This document shows, piece by piece, positions 52,246 to 61,853 of a DNA stretch of 64,000 bases. A program made the translations under genes and the position numbers. Location of the stretch: assembly GCF_030157465.1 (NCBI RefSeq), contig NZ_JAOAUU010000147.1, positions 1 through 64,000 of the forward strand. The letters are read 5' to 3'. Under the pieces are notes generated by a model. That model worked only from the letters and a program-made list of their open reading frames with translations, ran no database searches and had not been told where the DNA came from. How positions within the stretch are numbered: position 1 is the first letter of the stretch; each line of letters opens with the position of its first letter. Source of the DNA: Zoogloea sp. GTDB taxonomy: Bacteria > Pseudomonadota > Gammaproteobacteria > Burkholderiales > Rhodocyclaceae.

Positions 52246-52782
52246 TCAGTTGGCTTGCGGCTGGCGCGACTGGCCGGTCGGCAATACGCGCCGGGCGCCG
52301 TCGTAGCGGGCTGCCCAGTAGCTTATGCGCATGTCTTCTACGCGAACCACGCCGCCCGATGAAGGTGCATGGACGAACTGGTTGTTACCGAGGTAGATGC
52401 CGACATGGGAAAAAGCGCGACGCATCGTGTTGAAGAACACGAGATCGCCGGGCTTGAGTTCGTTGATCTTGACCTGTTCGCCCATCTGGGACATTTCGGC
52501 GGCCGTGCGAGGCATGCCGAAACCGAGGGCGTCGGCGAATACCTTGCCGACAAAGCCGCTGCAGTCGAAACCGGTGAGTGGGCTGGTGCCGCCAAACCGG
52601 TAGGGCACTCCCAGGAAATTCAGGCTGCGGTCGACAAGCGAGCGGATGGAATCGGTATAACGCTCGAAAACGGAAGCGGGCGGCGCTTCGTCAACGGCAA
52701 TGAAGGGGGGCTCAGACGCAAGGACCGCACCGGAAAACGCGATCGCTACTAAAAAGCCGAGTATCGTCTTTTTGATAGGCAT
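52246..52782 (-). CDS. Exported NlpC/P60-family peptidoglycan endopeptidase
   Basis: 178 aa with a signal peptide (TILGFLVAIAFSGAVLA, ~6-22). Cys74 in FDCSGF, His125 in FSHVGIYLG and His137 in VHAPSSGG form the C40 catalytic triad. Cleaves peptide bonds in the cell wall; no wall-binding domain. It lies 55 bp upstream of aat on the same strand. Confidence 0.92.
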   Translation of the reverse strand: MPIKKTILGFLVAIAFSGAVLASEPPFIAVDEAPPASVFERYTDSIRSLVDRSLNFLGVPYRFGGTSPLTGFDCSGFVGKVFADALGFGMPRTAAEMSQMGEQVKINELKPGDLVFFNTMRRAFSHVGIYLGNNQFVHAPSSGGVVRVEDMRISYWAARYDGARRVLPTGQSRQPQAN

Positions 52783-53031
52783 CGAATCAGTCTACCGAAT
52801 GGTGGAATAAGTGTAAAGAATTTCGACACTTGCCGGTGCTGCATGGCGCCATGTGAAATCCGGCACAGTTCAAGCATTTTGGCATCTGTAGTATTTGTCA
52901 GGCACTGGTCGCGAACAGCAACGCTCGGGAGGCCGCGCGGAAAACATGCGGAACCGGACCGCTTGTTTTCATGAAAGGGCCCTTCGGCTTTCCGCAGCGG
53001 AGCGCTCGCGCCAGTCGCACTAATTTCGCCA

Positions 53032-53862
53032 TCAGGCAAATAGGTTCAGGATGCCGTCCAGGCCGCTGTGGTTCAGCGCGTAGGTGGCGTGTTCCCGAAC
53101 CACGGGTTTTGCATGATAGGCAATTCCTACGCCCGCCGCGCTGAGCATGGGCAGGTCATTGGCGCCGTCACCTGCAGCAATCACGGTTGCGGGTGCGAAG
53201 CCGTGGTGCTTGCGTACCAGTTGCAGCGTGTGACGCTTGGCTTCGCCGTCGATGACGTCGCCCTTTACCTTGCCGGTCAGCTTGCCGCCACGGATTTCCA
53301 GTTCGTTGGCCACCGCGTAGTCGAAGCCGAGTTGTTTCTGGAGGCGTTCGGTAAAATAAGTGAAGCCTCCCGACACGAGCACCGTGACGATGCCTGCCTG
53401 CTTGAGCCCGGCGAGCAGCGCCCGGGCGCCCGGATTGAGCTGCAGACGTTCGCGAAAGACCCTTCCGAGCGCTTCTTCGGGAAGGCCTTCGAGCAGGGCT
53501 ACACGGCGGGTCAGGGATTCGCGGAAATCCAGCTCGCCGCGCATGGCGGCTTCGGTGATCGCGGCAACCTCGGCTTTCAGGCCCTGCATGTCGGCAATTT
53601 CGTCGATGCACTCGATGTTGATCAGGGTCGAATCCATGTCGGTAACGAACAGGCGGTAATTTGCCAAGCTGCCGTCTTCGGGAACGAAGGCGTAATCCAG
53701 TTCGTGGGCGTCGCAGTAGCTTGCGAGTTCCGGGTGCTGCCCGGCGCCAATCAGCCGGACGGCGGTGCTGCCGAGGCGCTTGACACCCCCGGCGCCGGTG
53801 AGGCCGGTGATCTCTTTCAGGGCACGGGCTTCAATCTTGGGGCCCTGGACGACCAGGTTCAT
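53032..53862 (-). CDS. serB: Phosphoserine phosphatase
   Basis: 276 aa. HAD nucleophile motif DMDST (75-79), VLVSGGFTYF and DGANDLPML complete the active site. The N-terminal ~70 residues are a regulatory extension. Produces L-serine, the precursor of the O-acetylserine used by the encapsulin-operon acetyltransferase. ATG overlaps the aroG stop by one base (TGATG). Confidence 0.95.
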   Translation of the reverse strand: MNLVVQGPKIEARALKEITGLTGAGGVKRLGSTAVRLIGAGQHPELASYCDAHELDYAFVPEDGSLANYRLFVTDMDSTLINIECIDEIADMQGLKAEVAAITEAAMRGELDFRESLTRRVALLEGLPEEALGRVFRERLQLNPGARALLAGLKQAGIVTVLVSGGFTYFTERLQKQLGFDYAVANELEIRGGKLTGKVKGDVIDGEAKRHTLQLVRKHHGFAPATVIAAGDGANDLPMLSAAGVGIAYHAKPVVREHATYALNHSGLDGILNLFA

Positions 53863-54938
53863 CAGGCCGCGCTCCGCTTTTGAAGGCAGTCGCGGAGAAT
53901 CTCGCCGGTGTTGCGGATCATCGTTTCGGTTGCTGCCCAGTCGACGCAGGCGTCGGTGACGGAGCAGCCATAGCGCAGCTGGGAGAGGTCGGCCGGGATC
54001 GGCTGGTTGCCCGCTTCGATGTTGCTTTCGATCATCAGGCCGACAATCGAGGTGTTGCCTTCGCGGATCTGGTGGGCCACGTCGCGCATCACCAGGGGCT
54101 GATATTCGGGGTTCTTCCACGAGTTGGCGTGGGAGCAGTCGACGACGATGTTGGCGGTGAGCTTGGCCTTGGCCAGGGCCTTTTCGGCGAGTGAGACGGA
54201 AACTGTGTCGTAGTTGGGGCGTCCGCCGCCGCCACGCAGGACCACGTGGCCGTACGGGTTGCCTTGCGTGCGGATGATGGACGACTGGCCCTGGGCGTTG
54301 ATGCCGAGAAAACTGTGGGCGTGGGATGCGGACAGGATGCCGTTGACCGCGGCGTCGAGGGAGCCGTCAGTGCTGTTCTTGAAGCCGACGGGGGTGGACA
54401 GGCCGGAGGCCATTTCACGGTGGGTCTGGGACTCGGAAGTGCGGGCGCCGATGGCAGTCCAGCTGATGAGGTCGCCGTAATACTGGGGCGCGATCGGGTC
54501 GAGGGCTTCCGTGCCTGCGGGCAGGCCGATTTCATTGACGTCGAGGAGGAAGCGGCGGGCCTTTTCCATGCCTTCGTCAATGCGGAAGGAGTCGTCCATG
54601 TACGGGTCGTTGATGTAGCCCTTCCAGCCGGTGGAGGTGCGCGGCTTTTCGAAGTAGACGCGCATGACCAGCACCATGGTGTCGGCGACTTCGTCGGCGA
54701 GCTTTTTCAGGCGGCGGGCGTAGTCGAGGCCGGCAACCGGGTCGTGGATGGAGCAGGGGCCGACGACGACGAAAATCCGCGGATCCGTGTGGTCGAGAAT
54801 GGCCTGCAGGGTCTGGCGGCCCTTCATGACGACTTCAGCGGCGGCGTCGGACAGCGGCACGCGGGCGACGATTTCTTCGGGGGACGGCATGCGGTCGAAA
54901 GCCGCAATGTTCAGGTTCTCGGTCTTGGCGTGGGGCAT
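53862..54938 (-). CDS. aroG: 3-deoxy-D-arabino-heptulosonate 7-phosphate synthase
   Basis: 358 aa, class I (AroG/F/H-type). First step of aromatic amino acid synthesis. VVGPCSIHDP, MRVYFEKPRTSTGWKGYIND, RGGGGRPNYD and DCSHANSWKNPEYQ include the metal and PEP ligands. The Phe-sensitive type cannot be proven by eye. Followed directly by serB. Confidence 0.95.
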   Translation of the reverse strand: MPHAKTENLNIAAFDRMPSPEEIVARVPLSDAAAEVVMKGRQTLQAILDHTDPRIFVVVGPCSIHDPVAGLDYARRLKKLADEVADTMVLVMRVYFEKPRTSTGWKGYINDPYMDDSFRIDEGMEKARRFLLDVNEIGLPAGTEALDPIAPQYYGDLISWTAIGARTSESQTHREMASGLSTPVGFKNSTDGSLDAAVNGILSASHAHSFLGINAQGQSSIIRTQGNPYGHVVLRGGGGRPNYDTVSVSLAEKALAKAKLTANIVVDCSHANSWKNPEYQPLVMRDVAHQIREGNTSIVGLMIESNIEAGNQPIPADLSQLRYGCSVTDACVDWAATETMIRNTGEILRDCLQKRSAA

Positions 54939-54974
54939 GGCGGTTACGCGTCTGAAAATGCGGAATTGAATATT

Positions 54975-55622
54975 TTACCCCGAAGCGTGGCTGCCGATTG
55001 CGCGCCGGGCAAGGCCAAGCACGGAAGTTAGCCGGAAATCGACGTAATGGGGCTTGCGCAGGCTGCGGCTGATCCACACCGTGGTCATGCCGAGGCGTTT
55101 GGCGGTGCGCAGGTTTTCGGCGCTGTCTTCGACGAGGATGCAGCGGGCCGGGTTGAGACGGTGATCCTTGAGCAGATGCCGGAAGCCGGTCATGCCGGGT
55201 TTGGGGTTGAAGCGCATCTGTTCGACCGCGTATACGTCTTCGAAGTGACGGCGAATGCCCATGATCTCGAGTACGGCTTCGGCGTAGCGGCCGGGGCCGT
55301 TGGAGAAGACGATCTTCCGGCCGGGCAGGCGAGCCAGCATGTGGTGCAGGGCGTTGTCGAAGACGACCATCCGGGCAAGGTCGGGGAACTGGTGGGTGTC
55401 GTGCAGGAAGTGGCGCGGGTCGGTGCCGTGGTGACGCATCAGGCCCCGCAGTGTGGCGCCGTAGCGCCGCCAGTAGTCGACGCGCAGGCGGTTGGCGGCG
55501 GGTTCGTCCAGCTCGAGGTGCTGCATGAGGTAGGCCGTCATGCTGCGGTTGATGTGCGGAAAGATGTGCGGGCTGGCGTTGTGCAGGGTGTTGTCGAGGT
55601 CGAACAGCCAGACGGGGTGCAT
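54975..55622 (-). CDS. Pyrimidine 5'-nucleotidase (HAD superfamily, SDT1-like)
   Basis: 215 aa. HAD motif DLDNTLH (~8-14), FSNGPGRYAEAVL and KPGMTGFRHLL with catalytic lysine, then VEDSAENLRTAKRLGM. Dephosphorylates pyrimidine nucleotides in related proteins. It lies 20 bp downstream of bioC. Confidence 0.9.
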   Translation of the reverse strand: MHPVWLFDLDNTLHNASPHIFPHINRSMTAYLMQHLELDEPAANRLRVDYWRRYGATLRGLMRHHGTDPRHFLHDTHQFPDLARMVVFDNALHHMLARLPGRKIVFSNGPGRYAEAVLEIMGIRRHFEDVYAVEQMRFNPKPGMTGFRHLLKDHRLNPARCILVEDSAENLRTAKRLGMTTVWISRSLRKPHYVDFRLTSVLGLARRAIGSHASG

Positions 55623-55642
55623 GGCTTGGCCGGTCCTGTCGT

Positions 55643-56527
55643 TCAGGCGGGCTTGCGTTCGAAGCGCACGATGGCGCGGCCGTCATCCGCCACCTTGGGC
55701 GCCGCCTTCCAGGCGTGACCATAGACGACTTCGACGGTGGAAGGCAGGCGGCCGTCGCGGCGCAGGGCCTCGTAGGCGGCGCGCATCTGTTGCCAGTGGT
55801 TCTTGCCGACGAGGCCGCGCGGGCGGCTCAGGGCGGCGTTGGTGGACCCGCTCGCACGCAGGTCGTGGAAGAGATCGTCGAGTTTTGTGTAGGTGACGGT
55901 AAGCATTTCCATGTCCATCACCGGGTCTGAGAACCCGGCGCCGACGAGGGCGTCTCCCAGATCATGCATGTCGATGAAGCGGTGCAGGTGTTCGGCGCTG
56001 GAGGCGGGCAGCGAGGCGCGGAGTTCCTTGAGGGTGTCCGGGCCGAGGGTGGAAAACATCAGCAGGCCGCCGACTTCCAGCACCCGGTGGACTTCCTTGA
56101 GGGCCGGCAGCGGATCGTGCAGCCACTGAAGCATCAGGTTGGACCACGCAAACGAGACACTGCCCCGGGCGAGGGGCAGGGCGCTTGCGTCAGCGCAGAC
56201 GAAATCCGGCTCGGCCGGCTTGCCGAAGCTCATCAGGCGCTTGAGCAGATTTTTTTCGCCGCGGGCCTGAGCGAGCATGGCCGGGGCGCTGTCGATGGCG
56301 ATGCGGGCGACGCCGGGATAGCGCGTTGCAAGGGTGGCGAGGTCTGCTCCGGGGCCGCAGCCCAGATCGAGGATCCGCTTCGGTTCGATGCGGATGTACT
56401 CGAGGCGTTCGGCCATGCGCCGGGAGATTTCCCGGGCGAGGGTGTCGACGCCGGAGTAGCCGGTTGCGGCCCGCCCCGCCCGGCGACGCACGAGACGCGG
56501 GTCGAGCTGAAAATCCGGTGCGCTCAT
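55643..56527 (-). CDS. bioC: Malonyl-ACP O-methyltransferase (biotin synthesis)
   Basis: 294 aa. Class I SAM methyltransferase that caps malonyl-ACP at the start of pimelate synthesis. SAM motif ILDLGCGPGADLATLA (~52-67), GFSDPVMDMEMLTVTYTKLD and HAWKAAP typical of BioC. Follows bioB by ~21 bp. Confidence 0.92.
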   Translation of the reverse strand: MSAPDFQLDPRLVRRRAGRAATGYSGVDTLAREISRRMAERLEYIRIEPKRILDLGCGPGADLATLATRYPGVARIAIDSAPAMLAQARGEKNLLKRLMSFGKPAEPDFVCADASALPLARGSVSFAWSNLMLQWLHDPLPALKEVHRVLEVGGLLMFSTLGPDTLKELRASLPASSAEHLHRFIDMHDLGDALVGAGFSDPVMDMEMLTVTYTKLDDLFHDLRASGSTNAALSRPRGLVGKNHWQQMRAAYEALRRDGRLPSTVEVVYGHAWKAAPKVADDGRAIVRFERKPA

Positions 56528-56548
56528 CGGGGCGGGTTCAGGCGAGGC

Positions 56549-57535
56549 TCAGATGGACTTGAGGCCGAGACGTGCGAAGAGCTTGTCGTCGGCGTCGGCA
56601 TCCGGGTTGTCGGTGGTGAGAAGGCGCTCGCCGTAGAAGATCGAGTTGGCGCCGGCCATGAAGCACAGGGCCTGGGTGGCGTCATCCATCTGCTGGCGAC
56701 CGGCCGAGAGGCGCACGTAGCTTTCCGGCATGGTGATGCGGGCGGCGGCGATGGTGCGAATGAAGTCGAAGGGGTCGATGGGCTTAGCTTGATCGAGCGG
56801 GGTGCCTTCTACCTGCACCAGGTTGTTGATGGGCACGGACTCCGGAGGAGGGCTCATGTTGGCCAGCTCGGCGATCAGGGCGGCGCGGCTCTTCTGGGTT
56901 TCACCAAGGCCGACGATGCCGCCGCAGCACACGTTGATGCCGGCGTCACGCACCTTGTCGAGGGTGTCGAGACGATCCTGGAGGGTGTGGGTGGTGATGA
57001 TCTGGCCGTAGAATTCCGGCGAGGTGTCGATGTTGTGGTTGTAGTAATCGAGGCCGGCGTCCTTGAGCTGGGATGCCTGGCCTTCCTTCAGCATGCCGAG
57101 GGTGACGCAGGTTTCGAGGCCGAGCTTCTTGACTTCGCGAACCATGTCGAGAACCGGGGCGAGATCCTTTTCTTTCGGGCCGCGCCAGGCGGCGCCCATG
57201 CAGAAGCGGGATGCACCTTTGGCCTTGGCGGCGCGGGCGTTTTCCAGCACTTCATTGAGCGGCAGCAGGGATTCCTTTTCGAGGCCCGTGTCGTAGCGGG
57301 AAGATTGCGAGCAGTAGCCGCAGTCTTCCGAGCACCCGCCGGTCTTGATCGACAGCAGGGTCGAGCGCTGGATGGCGTTCGCGTCGAAGTGCTCGCGGTG
57401 CACCTGTTGGGCGCGGAACAGCAGGTCATTGAAGGGCAGCGCGAACAGGGCCTCGATTTCGGCGACGCTCCACCGCTTGCGGGCGGGGGTGTTTGCGGTC
57501 GGAGCGCTCTCTGCGCGGGCGACGGTGGCGGTCAT
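56549..57535 (-). CDS. bioB: Biotin synthase
   Basis: 328 aa. Radical-SAM enzyme inserting sulfur into dethiobiotin. Cluster motif [15 protein letters not shown] (CxxxCxxC), conserved [20 protein letters not shown], GVGETxxxR-like [13 protein letters not shown], and [14 protein letters not shown]. Divergent from comF; a palindrome covers the 5' region (listed separately). Confidence 0.96.
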   Translation of the reverse strand: MTATVARAESAPTANTPARKRWSVAEIEALFALPFNDLLFRAQQVHREHFDANAIQRSTLLSIKTGGCSEDCGYCSQSSRYDTGLEKESLLPLNEVLENARAAKAKGASRFCMGAAWRGPKEKDLAPVLDMVREVKKLGLETCVTLGMLKEGQASQLKDAGLDYYNHNIDTSPEFYGQIITTHTLQDRLDTLDKVRDAGINVCCGGIVGLGETQKSRAALIAELANMSPPPESVPINNLVQVEGTPLDQAKPIDPFDFIRTIAAARITMPESYVRLSAGRQQMDDATQALCFMAGANSIFYGERLLTTDNPDADADDKLFARLGLKSI

Positions 57536-57558
57536 TGTGATGAACCCTTATTTTGGCT

Positions 57559-57573
57559 GTAATTTATAATTAC
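57559..57573. promoter_or_regulatory. Palindrome in the bioB-comF intergenic region
   Basis: GTAATTTATAATTAC, a perfect palindrome. It lies 24 bp upstream of the bioB start, and a -10-like TATAAA (minus strand) falls in it. The position suggests an operator for biotin control. It does not match the TTGTAAACC-type BirA site. Confidence 0.5.
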
Positions 57574-57606
57574 GAAGCCTTTTAGTTTCCCTGAAGGGGT
57601 CTGGAT

Positions 57607-58317
57607 TTGTCAAATCAAGCGCCTGCCTGGCGCCGCTGGATGGAGGGTGCAGCCACCGCAGTCTTCCCGCAACAGTGCTTTGCCTGCGGGGTGGCGAGCG
57701 GCAGCGACGTGCTGTGTCGCGCGTGTTTCGCAGGATTGCCCGGAATTGGGGCGGCACGCTGTCCGGTTTGCGCGATTCCCCAGCCGCTTGGCGAAACCTG
57801 CGGCGACTGCCTGCGCCATCCGCCATCCTTTGATGCGACCCGTGCCGCACTCGACTATGGCTTTCCTGTCGACAAGCTGGTGCAGGCCCTGAAGTACGGC
57901 CATCGGCTGGCGTCGTCGCGTCTGTTTGTCGACCTGATGGCTGTGCTGCCTGTGCCGAAGGCCGATCTGGTGATGCCGATGCCGCTCCATTCGGTGCGCC
58001 TCGCGTCGCGTGGATTCAACCAGGCGGCAGAACTGGCGCGACCGCTGGCGAAATGCTGGGGGCTGCCCGTGCTCCTTGACGGGATTGTGCGTGACGTAGA
58101 CACGCGCCCGCAGGCAAGCCTGCCATGGAAAGAGCGGACGGCCAACGTGCGTGGCGCGTTTCGCGTGGCAGGCGGCGTGGAGGGCTTGCGTGTCGTGGTG
58201 GTGGATGACGTGATGACAACGGGTGCAACGCTTGCAGAACTGGCTCGAACGCTGAAAGACGTGGGCGCGGTGAGCGTGGAGAACCGGGTCGTCGCCCGAA
58301 CGCCGGCTCCGGCTTGA
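57607..58317 (+). CDS. comF: ComF-family phosphoribosyltransferase-like protein
   Basis: 236 aa, start TTG at 57607 with an AAGGGG 10 bp upstream; an ATG 11 codons in is the alternative. N-terminal zinc-finger cysteines (CFACGVASGSDVLCRACFAG, then CPVC and CGDC) and C-terminal phosphoribosyltransferase motif VVVVDDVMTTGATL. Required for DNA uptake in competent species; here the role is inferred. Divergent from bioB. Confidence 0.92.
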   Translation: MSNQAPAWRRWMEGAATAVFPQQCFACGVASGSDVLCRACFAGLPGIGAARCPVCAIPQPLGETCGDCLRHPPSFDATRAALDYGFPVDKLVQALKYGHRLASSRLFVDLMAVLPVPKADLVMPMPLHSVRLASRGFNQAAELARPLAKCWGLPVLLDGIVRDVDTRPQASLPWKERTANVRGAFRVAGGVEGLRVVVVDDVMTTGATLAELARTLKDVGAVSVENRVVARTPAPA

Positions 58318-58350
58318 TTGGCTTGAGTGGGGCGGGCACAATCCGGCCCC

Positions 58351-58815
58351 ATGTTCCATGTCGTCCTCCATCAGCCGGAAATTCCTCCGAATACCGGCAA
58401 CATCATGCGCATGTGTGCCAATTCCGGCGCCCGATTGCACCTTGTCAAACCCCTTGGTTTCACCCTCGAAGAGAAGCAGCTGATCCGTGCCGGCCTGGAT
58501 TACCGGGACATGGCGGTGGTTACCGTGCACGAAGACTGGCCGAGTTGCCGTGCCGGTTTTGCTGGCCAGCGTATTTTTGCGCTGACCTCCCACGGTGGGC
58601 GCAGCTATGCCGAGGTGGCTTTCGAGCCGGGGGACGTTTTTGTGTTTGGTTCGGAATCCCGTGGCTTGCCGCCGGAACTGCACACCGAATTTGGCGATGA
58701 CCGTCGCCTGCGCATTCCGATGCGGCCGGGTAACCGCAGCCTCAATCTTTCGAATGCGGCCGCGGTGGTCGTCTATGAAGCGTGGCGACAGGCGGGGTTT
58801 GACGGCGGGGCCTGA
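58351..58815 (+). CDS. trmL: tRNA (cytidine/uridine-2'-O-)-methyltransferase TrmL
   Basis: 154 aa SPOUT methyltransferase acting on the wobble base of tRNA-Leu. MFHVVLHQPEIPPNTGNIMR N terminus, FGSESRGLPPE and IPMRPGNRSLNLSNAAAVVV knot motif. Follows comF by 33 bp; convergent with gpsA (6 bp gap). Confidence 0.95.
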   Translation: MFHVVLHQPEIPPNTGNIMRMCANSGARLHLVKPLGFTLEEKQLIRAGLDYRDMAVVTVHEDWPSCRAGFAGQRIFALTSHGGRSYAEVAFEPGDVFVFGSESRGLPPELHTEFGDDRRLRIPMRPGNRSLNLSNAAAVVVYEAWRQAGFDGGA

Positions 58816-58821
58816 GCCGCC

Positions 58822-59802
58822 TTATTCCTGTTTCGGATCGCGGGCGAGAAGCTGCTCGACTGCGTCGCGGGCCAGCAAGGTGCCGCGCAGAACGCCATCT
58901 ACCGAGTTGGTGATGGGCATGTCCACACCCAGGCGTGCAGACAACGCGGCGACTTCCCGTGTCGTGCTGACGCCTTCGGCAACGTGGCCGAGGGTAGCGA
59001 GGATGTCCGGCAGGGTTTTGCCTTCGGCCAGCAGCAGTCCGACGCGGCGGTTGCGGGACAAATCACCGGTGCAGGTGAGCACCAGGTCGCCGAGGCCGGC
59101 GAGACCCATGAAGGTATCGCGCTTGCCCCCTAGGGCCAGGCCGAGGCGAGTGATTTCGGCGAGACCGCGGGTGATGAGGGCCGCGCGGGCGTTGAGGCCG
59201 AAGCCCATGCCGTCGGCTACGCCGGCTGCGATCGCCATGATGTTCTTGACTGCCCCACCGACTTCGGCCCCGATAAGGTCATCGTTGGCGTAAAGGCGCA
59301 GCCGGTTGTTGTGCAGCGCCTGGACCCAGTAGCGGGCGAATTCGATATCACGGGCGGCGATCGTCACGGCAGCGGGCAGCCCCTGGGCGACTTCGGCGGC
59401 GAAGCTGGGGCCGGTGAGTACGCCGCAGGCGGCATCTGCCCCGAGTTCTTCGGCAACGATCTGGTGCGGCAGCTTGGCTGTGCCGGCTTCAAGGCCCTTG
59501 CAGGCCCACAGCAGCGGCGTTCCCGGGGCTGCGGCCTGCAGCGCGCGGGCTGTCTCGCGCAGGCCGGCCAGCGGCGTGACGATGAGGTGAAGATCGGCGC
59601 GGGCAGCATCCTGCAGGCTGTCGGTCAGCTGGAGGTTGGCAGGCAGCGGGATGCCTGGCAGGTAGCGGCGGTTTTCACCGTCGGCCCGCATCGCGGCAAC
59701 GTCGTCGGATTCACGACTCCACAGGACCACGTCGTGGCCGCGACTGAAGGCCAGAGCGAGGGCAGTGCCCCACGCTCCGGCGCCGAAAACGGCAATACGC
59801 AT
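58822..59802 (-). CDS. gpsA: Glycerol-3-phosphate dehydrogenase [NAD(P)+]
   Basis: 326 aa. Makes sn-glycerol-3-phosphate for phospholipids. NAD(P)-binding [10 protein letters not shown] (~7-16), catalytic Lys in [16 protein letters not shown] and second Lys in the CKG region, [20 protein letters not shown]. Start at [12 protein letters not shown]; the longer in-frame extension lies in the upstream SH3 gene. Confidence 0.95.
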   Translation of the reverse strand: MRIAVFGAGAWGTALALAFSRGHDVVLWSRESDDVAAMRADGENRRYLPGIPLPANLQLTDSLQDAARADLHLIVTPLAGLRETARALQAAAPGTPLLWACKGLEAGTAKLPHQIVAEELGADAACGVLTGPSFAAEVAQGLPAAVTIAARDIEFARYWVQALHNNRLRLYANDDLIGAEVGGAVKNIMAIAAGVADGMGFGLNARAALITRGLAEITRLGLALGGKRDTFMGLAGLGDLVLTCTGDLSRNRRVGLLLAEGKTLPDILATLGHVAEGVSTTREVAALSARLGVDMPITNSVDGVLRGTLLARDAVEQLLARDPKQE

Positions 59803-59806
59803 GGCG

Positions 59807-60259
59807 TTACAGCCCCCAGACCTGGTTGATGCGGACGAACCCGCTGGCGCCATCCCGGTGCCGGACCTTGACCCAGCCGTCGGCCGGCTTGTCGGCAAGC
59901 TCGAGAACCACGTCCTTGGCCGCTTCGAAGGCCAGCGGACTGCCGGTATCGGGTTTCTGGCGGATGTCGGCGCGGGCTGCGGTGATGATCACGGTGCGCT
60001 TCTCGGCGAGCTGGCGGCGTTCGAGCCACAGCAGGCTGCCGGCCGGTTCGCGCACTTTCACCCAGCGGTCGATGCTTACAACCATCTCTACGGGCGTGTA
60101 GCGCTGGATCACGAAGAGCGGCTTGCCCTGCTTTGACGGCGCATCGTAAAGAATGGCCGGTTCGGCAAGGGAGCGGAAGTCCGAGGCGCCGGCAACTGCC
60201 GCCGCGAGGGCGAGCGGCAGGCCAAGCAGCGCCGCAGCGGCAAGGCGGCGCATTTTCAT
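59807..60259 (-). CDS. Exported SH3-domain protein
   Basis: 150 aa with signal peptide ([20 protein letters not shown], ~1-26). Two SH3-like segments ([20 protein letters not shown] with [20 protein letters not shown], and [20 protein letters not shown] with [19 protein letters not shown]). Probably envelope-associated. Its ATG shares one base with the secB stop (TAATG). Confidence 0.87.
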   Translation of the reverse strand: MKMRRLAAAALLGLPLALAAAVAGASDFRSLAEPAILYDAPSKQGKPLFVIQRYTPVEMVVSIDRWVKVREPAGSLLWLERRQLAEKRTVIITAARADIRQKPDTGSPLAFEAAKDVVLELADKPADGWVKVRHRDGASGFVRINQVWGL

Positions 60260-60723
60260 TACTGGATCGGCAGATCTGTGCCGGCCTGAGCTTCGGCTTG
60301 CTGACGGTTCTGCTGGTACAGAGCCTCGAAGTTCACCGGAGCGAGCAGCACGGGCTGGAAACCGGCGCGGGACACCGCGTCGGAAACGGCCTCGCGGGCG
60401 TACGGGAAGAGGATGTTGGCGCAGCCGATCATCATGATCGGATCGAGGTCTTCCTGCGGAACGTTGCGGATCTGGAAGATGCCCGCCTGGGCCACTTCAA
60501 CCAGGAAAACGGTCTTCTCGTCGGGCAGCTTGGCGGTGACAGTGACAGTCAGGGCCACTTCGAACACGCCTTCGTCAACGCCGCTGCCGTCGGTGCGCAG
60601 CTGGACGTTGATCTGGGGGGCTTCGCGCTCGAGGTAGATCTGGGGTGCATTCGGCACTTCGACGGACAGATCCTTGACGTAGAGCTTTTCAATGGAGAAG
60701 ACGGGTTGCGCGTTTTCGGACAT
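60259..60723 (-). CDS. secB: Protein-export chaperone SecB
   Basis: 154 aa. Tetrameric chaperone that delivers preproteins to SecA. Family sequence: [20 protein letters not shown] and [20 protein letters not shown]. Downstream of grxC by 48 bp, a common neighbourhood. Confidence 0.96.
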   Translation of the reverse strand: MSENAQPVFSIEKLYVKDLSVEVPNAPQIYLEREAPQINVQLRTDGSGVDEGVFEVALTVTVTAKLPDEKTVFLVEVAQAGIFQIRNVPQEDLDPIMMIGCANILFPYAREAVSDAVSRAGFQPVLLAPVNFEALYQQNRQQAEAQAGTDLPIQ

Positions 60724-60771
60724 GGTGGTTTTTCCGGTTGAAAAAATGGAAGAAGCGAAGTGAAGCGGTGT

Positions 60772-61044
60772 TCAGGCAGGTTCGCCGCGCAGCAGCGGCT
60801 CGAGCTTGCCTTCGTGATCGAGGGCGAAGAGGTCGTCGCAGCCACCTACGTGGTAGTCGCCGATGTAGATCTGGGGAACGGTGCGGCGGCCGCCGGTGCG
60901 CTCCATCATCTCGTCGCGACGGGCCGGATCGGTGTCGATGCGGACCTTCTCGATCTCGGTAACCCCCTTGCGGCGCAGCAGGCCTTCGGCACGGACGCAG
61001 TAGGGGCAGACGGCGGTGGCGTACATCAGGATTTTGGGCTGCAT
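60772..61044 (-). CDS. grxC: Glutaredoxin 3
   Basis: 90 aa. Dithiol active site CPYC (13-16), GSH-binding TVPQIYIGDYHVGGCDDL. Reduces protein disulfides with glutathione. Two bases from the rhodanese stop. Confidence 0.95.
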   Translation of the reverse strand: MQPKILMYATAVCPYCVRAEGLLRRKGVTEIEKVRIDTDPARRDEMMERTGGRRTVPQIYIGDYHVGGCDDLFALDHEGKLEPLLRGEPA

Positions 61045-61046
61045 GA

Positions 61047-61457
61047 TTATTTCTTCTTCCGGCTGACTGGCATGCCGGCCTGTTCCCAGGCTGCGATGCC
61101 GCCTTCAAGGTTGTGGACGCTGGCAAAGCCGGCCTTCTGCAGGATGCTGCAGGCCGAGGCCGACCGGCTGCCGCTCTGGCAGCTAAGAATAACAGGCTTG
61201 TTCTTCAGTTTATCGAGCTCGCCGATGCGCTTGTCCAGTTCTCCGAGCGGTATGTGGCGGGCGTTCAGGAGATGGCCGGCGGCGAATTCACCTGCCTCGC
61301 GAACGTCAATGACGATCGCATCTTCGCGGTTGATGAGTGCGGTTGCCTGAGCCGGTGAGAGGCCACGACCGCCGCCGCGCAGGGTTTGGACGACGAGCAG
61401 GGTGCCGCTGACGGCAGCCAGCGCTGCCCAGTACCAGTTTTGCTGGATGAATTCCAC
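61047..61457 (-). CDS. Membrane-anchored rhodanese-like protein (YibN-like)
   Basis: 136 aa. N-terminal membrane helix (WYWAALAAVSGTLLVVQTL, ~8-26) and a rhodanese domain with the active-site loop SCQSGSRSAS. Typical in a secB-grxC-rhodanese gene string. Next upstream gene encodes a BigR/SqrR-like repressor, so it may handle persulfide sulfur at the membrane. Confidence 0.9.
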   Translation of the reverse strand: MEFIQQNWYWAALAAVSGTLLVVQTLRGGGRGLSPAQATALINREDAIVIDVREAGEFAAGHLLNARHIPLGELDKRIGELDKLKNKPVILSCQSGSRSASACSILQKAGFASVHNLEGGIAAWEQAGMPVSRKKK

Positions 61458-61506
61458 GAAACGAACTCCAGGTGGGAGAAAAAAGGGGGACGATTGAAAA
61501 GGAAGG

Positions 61507-61827
61507 CTATTCGGGAGCGACGCCGCAGAAGACCTCGCGCATCAAGGCGATGAGTTGCAGCGTGCGTGGATCGCCCACACGGTAAAAAACCCGGTTGGCA
61601 TCCTTGCGGGTCAGCAGTACTTCCTTGTCGCGAAGAATCGCCAGATGCTGGGAAATATTGCTTTGCGAGGTGCCGACGGCGTCGACGATGTCCTGGACGC
61701 AGGCTTCTTCGGCACCGATCACGCACAGGATTTTGAGCCGCAAGGGATGCGAGATCGCCTTCAGGGCCCGCGCAGCGGTTTCGATGTGCTCTTGCTTGGC
61801 GATGAGATCGACGGTGGGTGTTTTCAC
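61507..61827 (-). CDS. ArsR-family repressor with a BigR/SqrR-like cysteine pair
   Basis: 106-aa winged-helix repressor, recognition helix SQSNISQHLAIL. Cys35 (RLKILCVI) and Cys101 (REVFCG) sit where the sulfur-sensing cysteines of BigR and SqrR lie; a third, Cys43, is in EEACVQD. It lacks the metal-binding CVCDL of classic ArsR. The gene is followed by a membrane rhodanese and glutaredoxin, so a persulfide or sulfide sensor is plausible. A candidate operator AATATTCTAAAATAACATT lies 27 bp upstream. Confidence 0.83.
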   Translation of the reverse strand: MKTPTVDLIAKQEHIETAARALKAISHPLRLKILCVIGAEEACVQDIVDAVGTSQSNISQHLAILRDKEVLLTRKDANRVFYRVGDPRTLQLIALMREVFCGVAPE

Positions 61828-61853
61828 GAAATCAGCGGGTTTTGACGCAGGTT

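Noticed and set aside
53168-53611. Arg-rich frames inside serB and other genes (e.g. 38226-38543, 21451-21669)
   Set aside because: Typical high-GC alternative-frame translations (Arg/Pro/Ala-rich, no motifs), fully covered by recognised genes.
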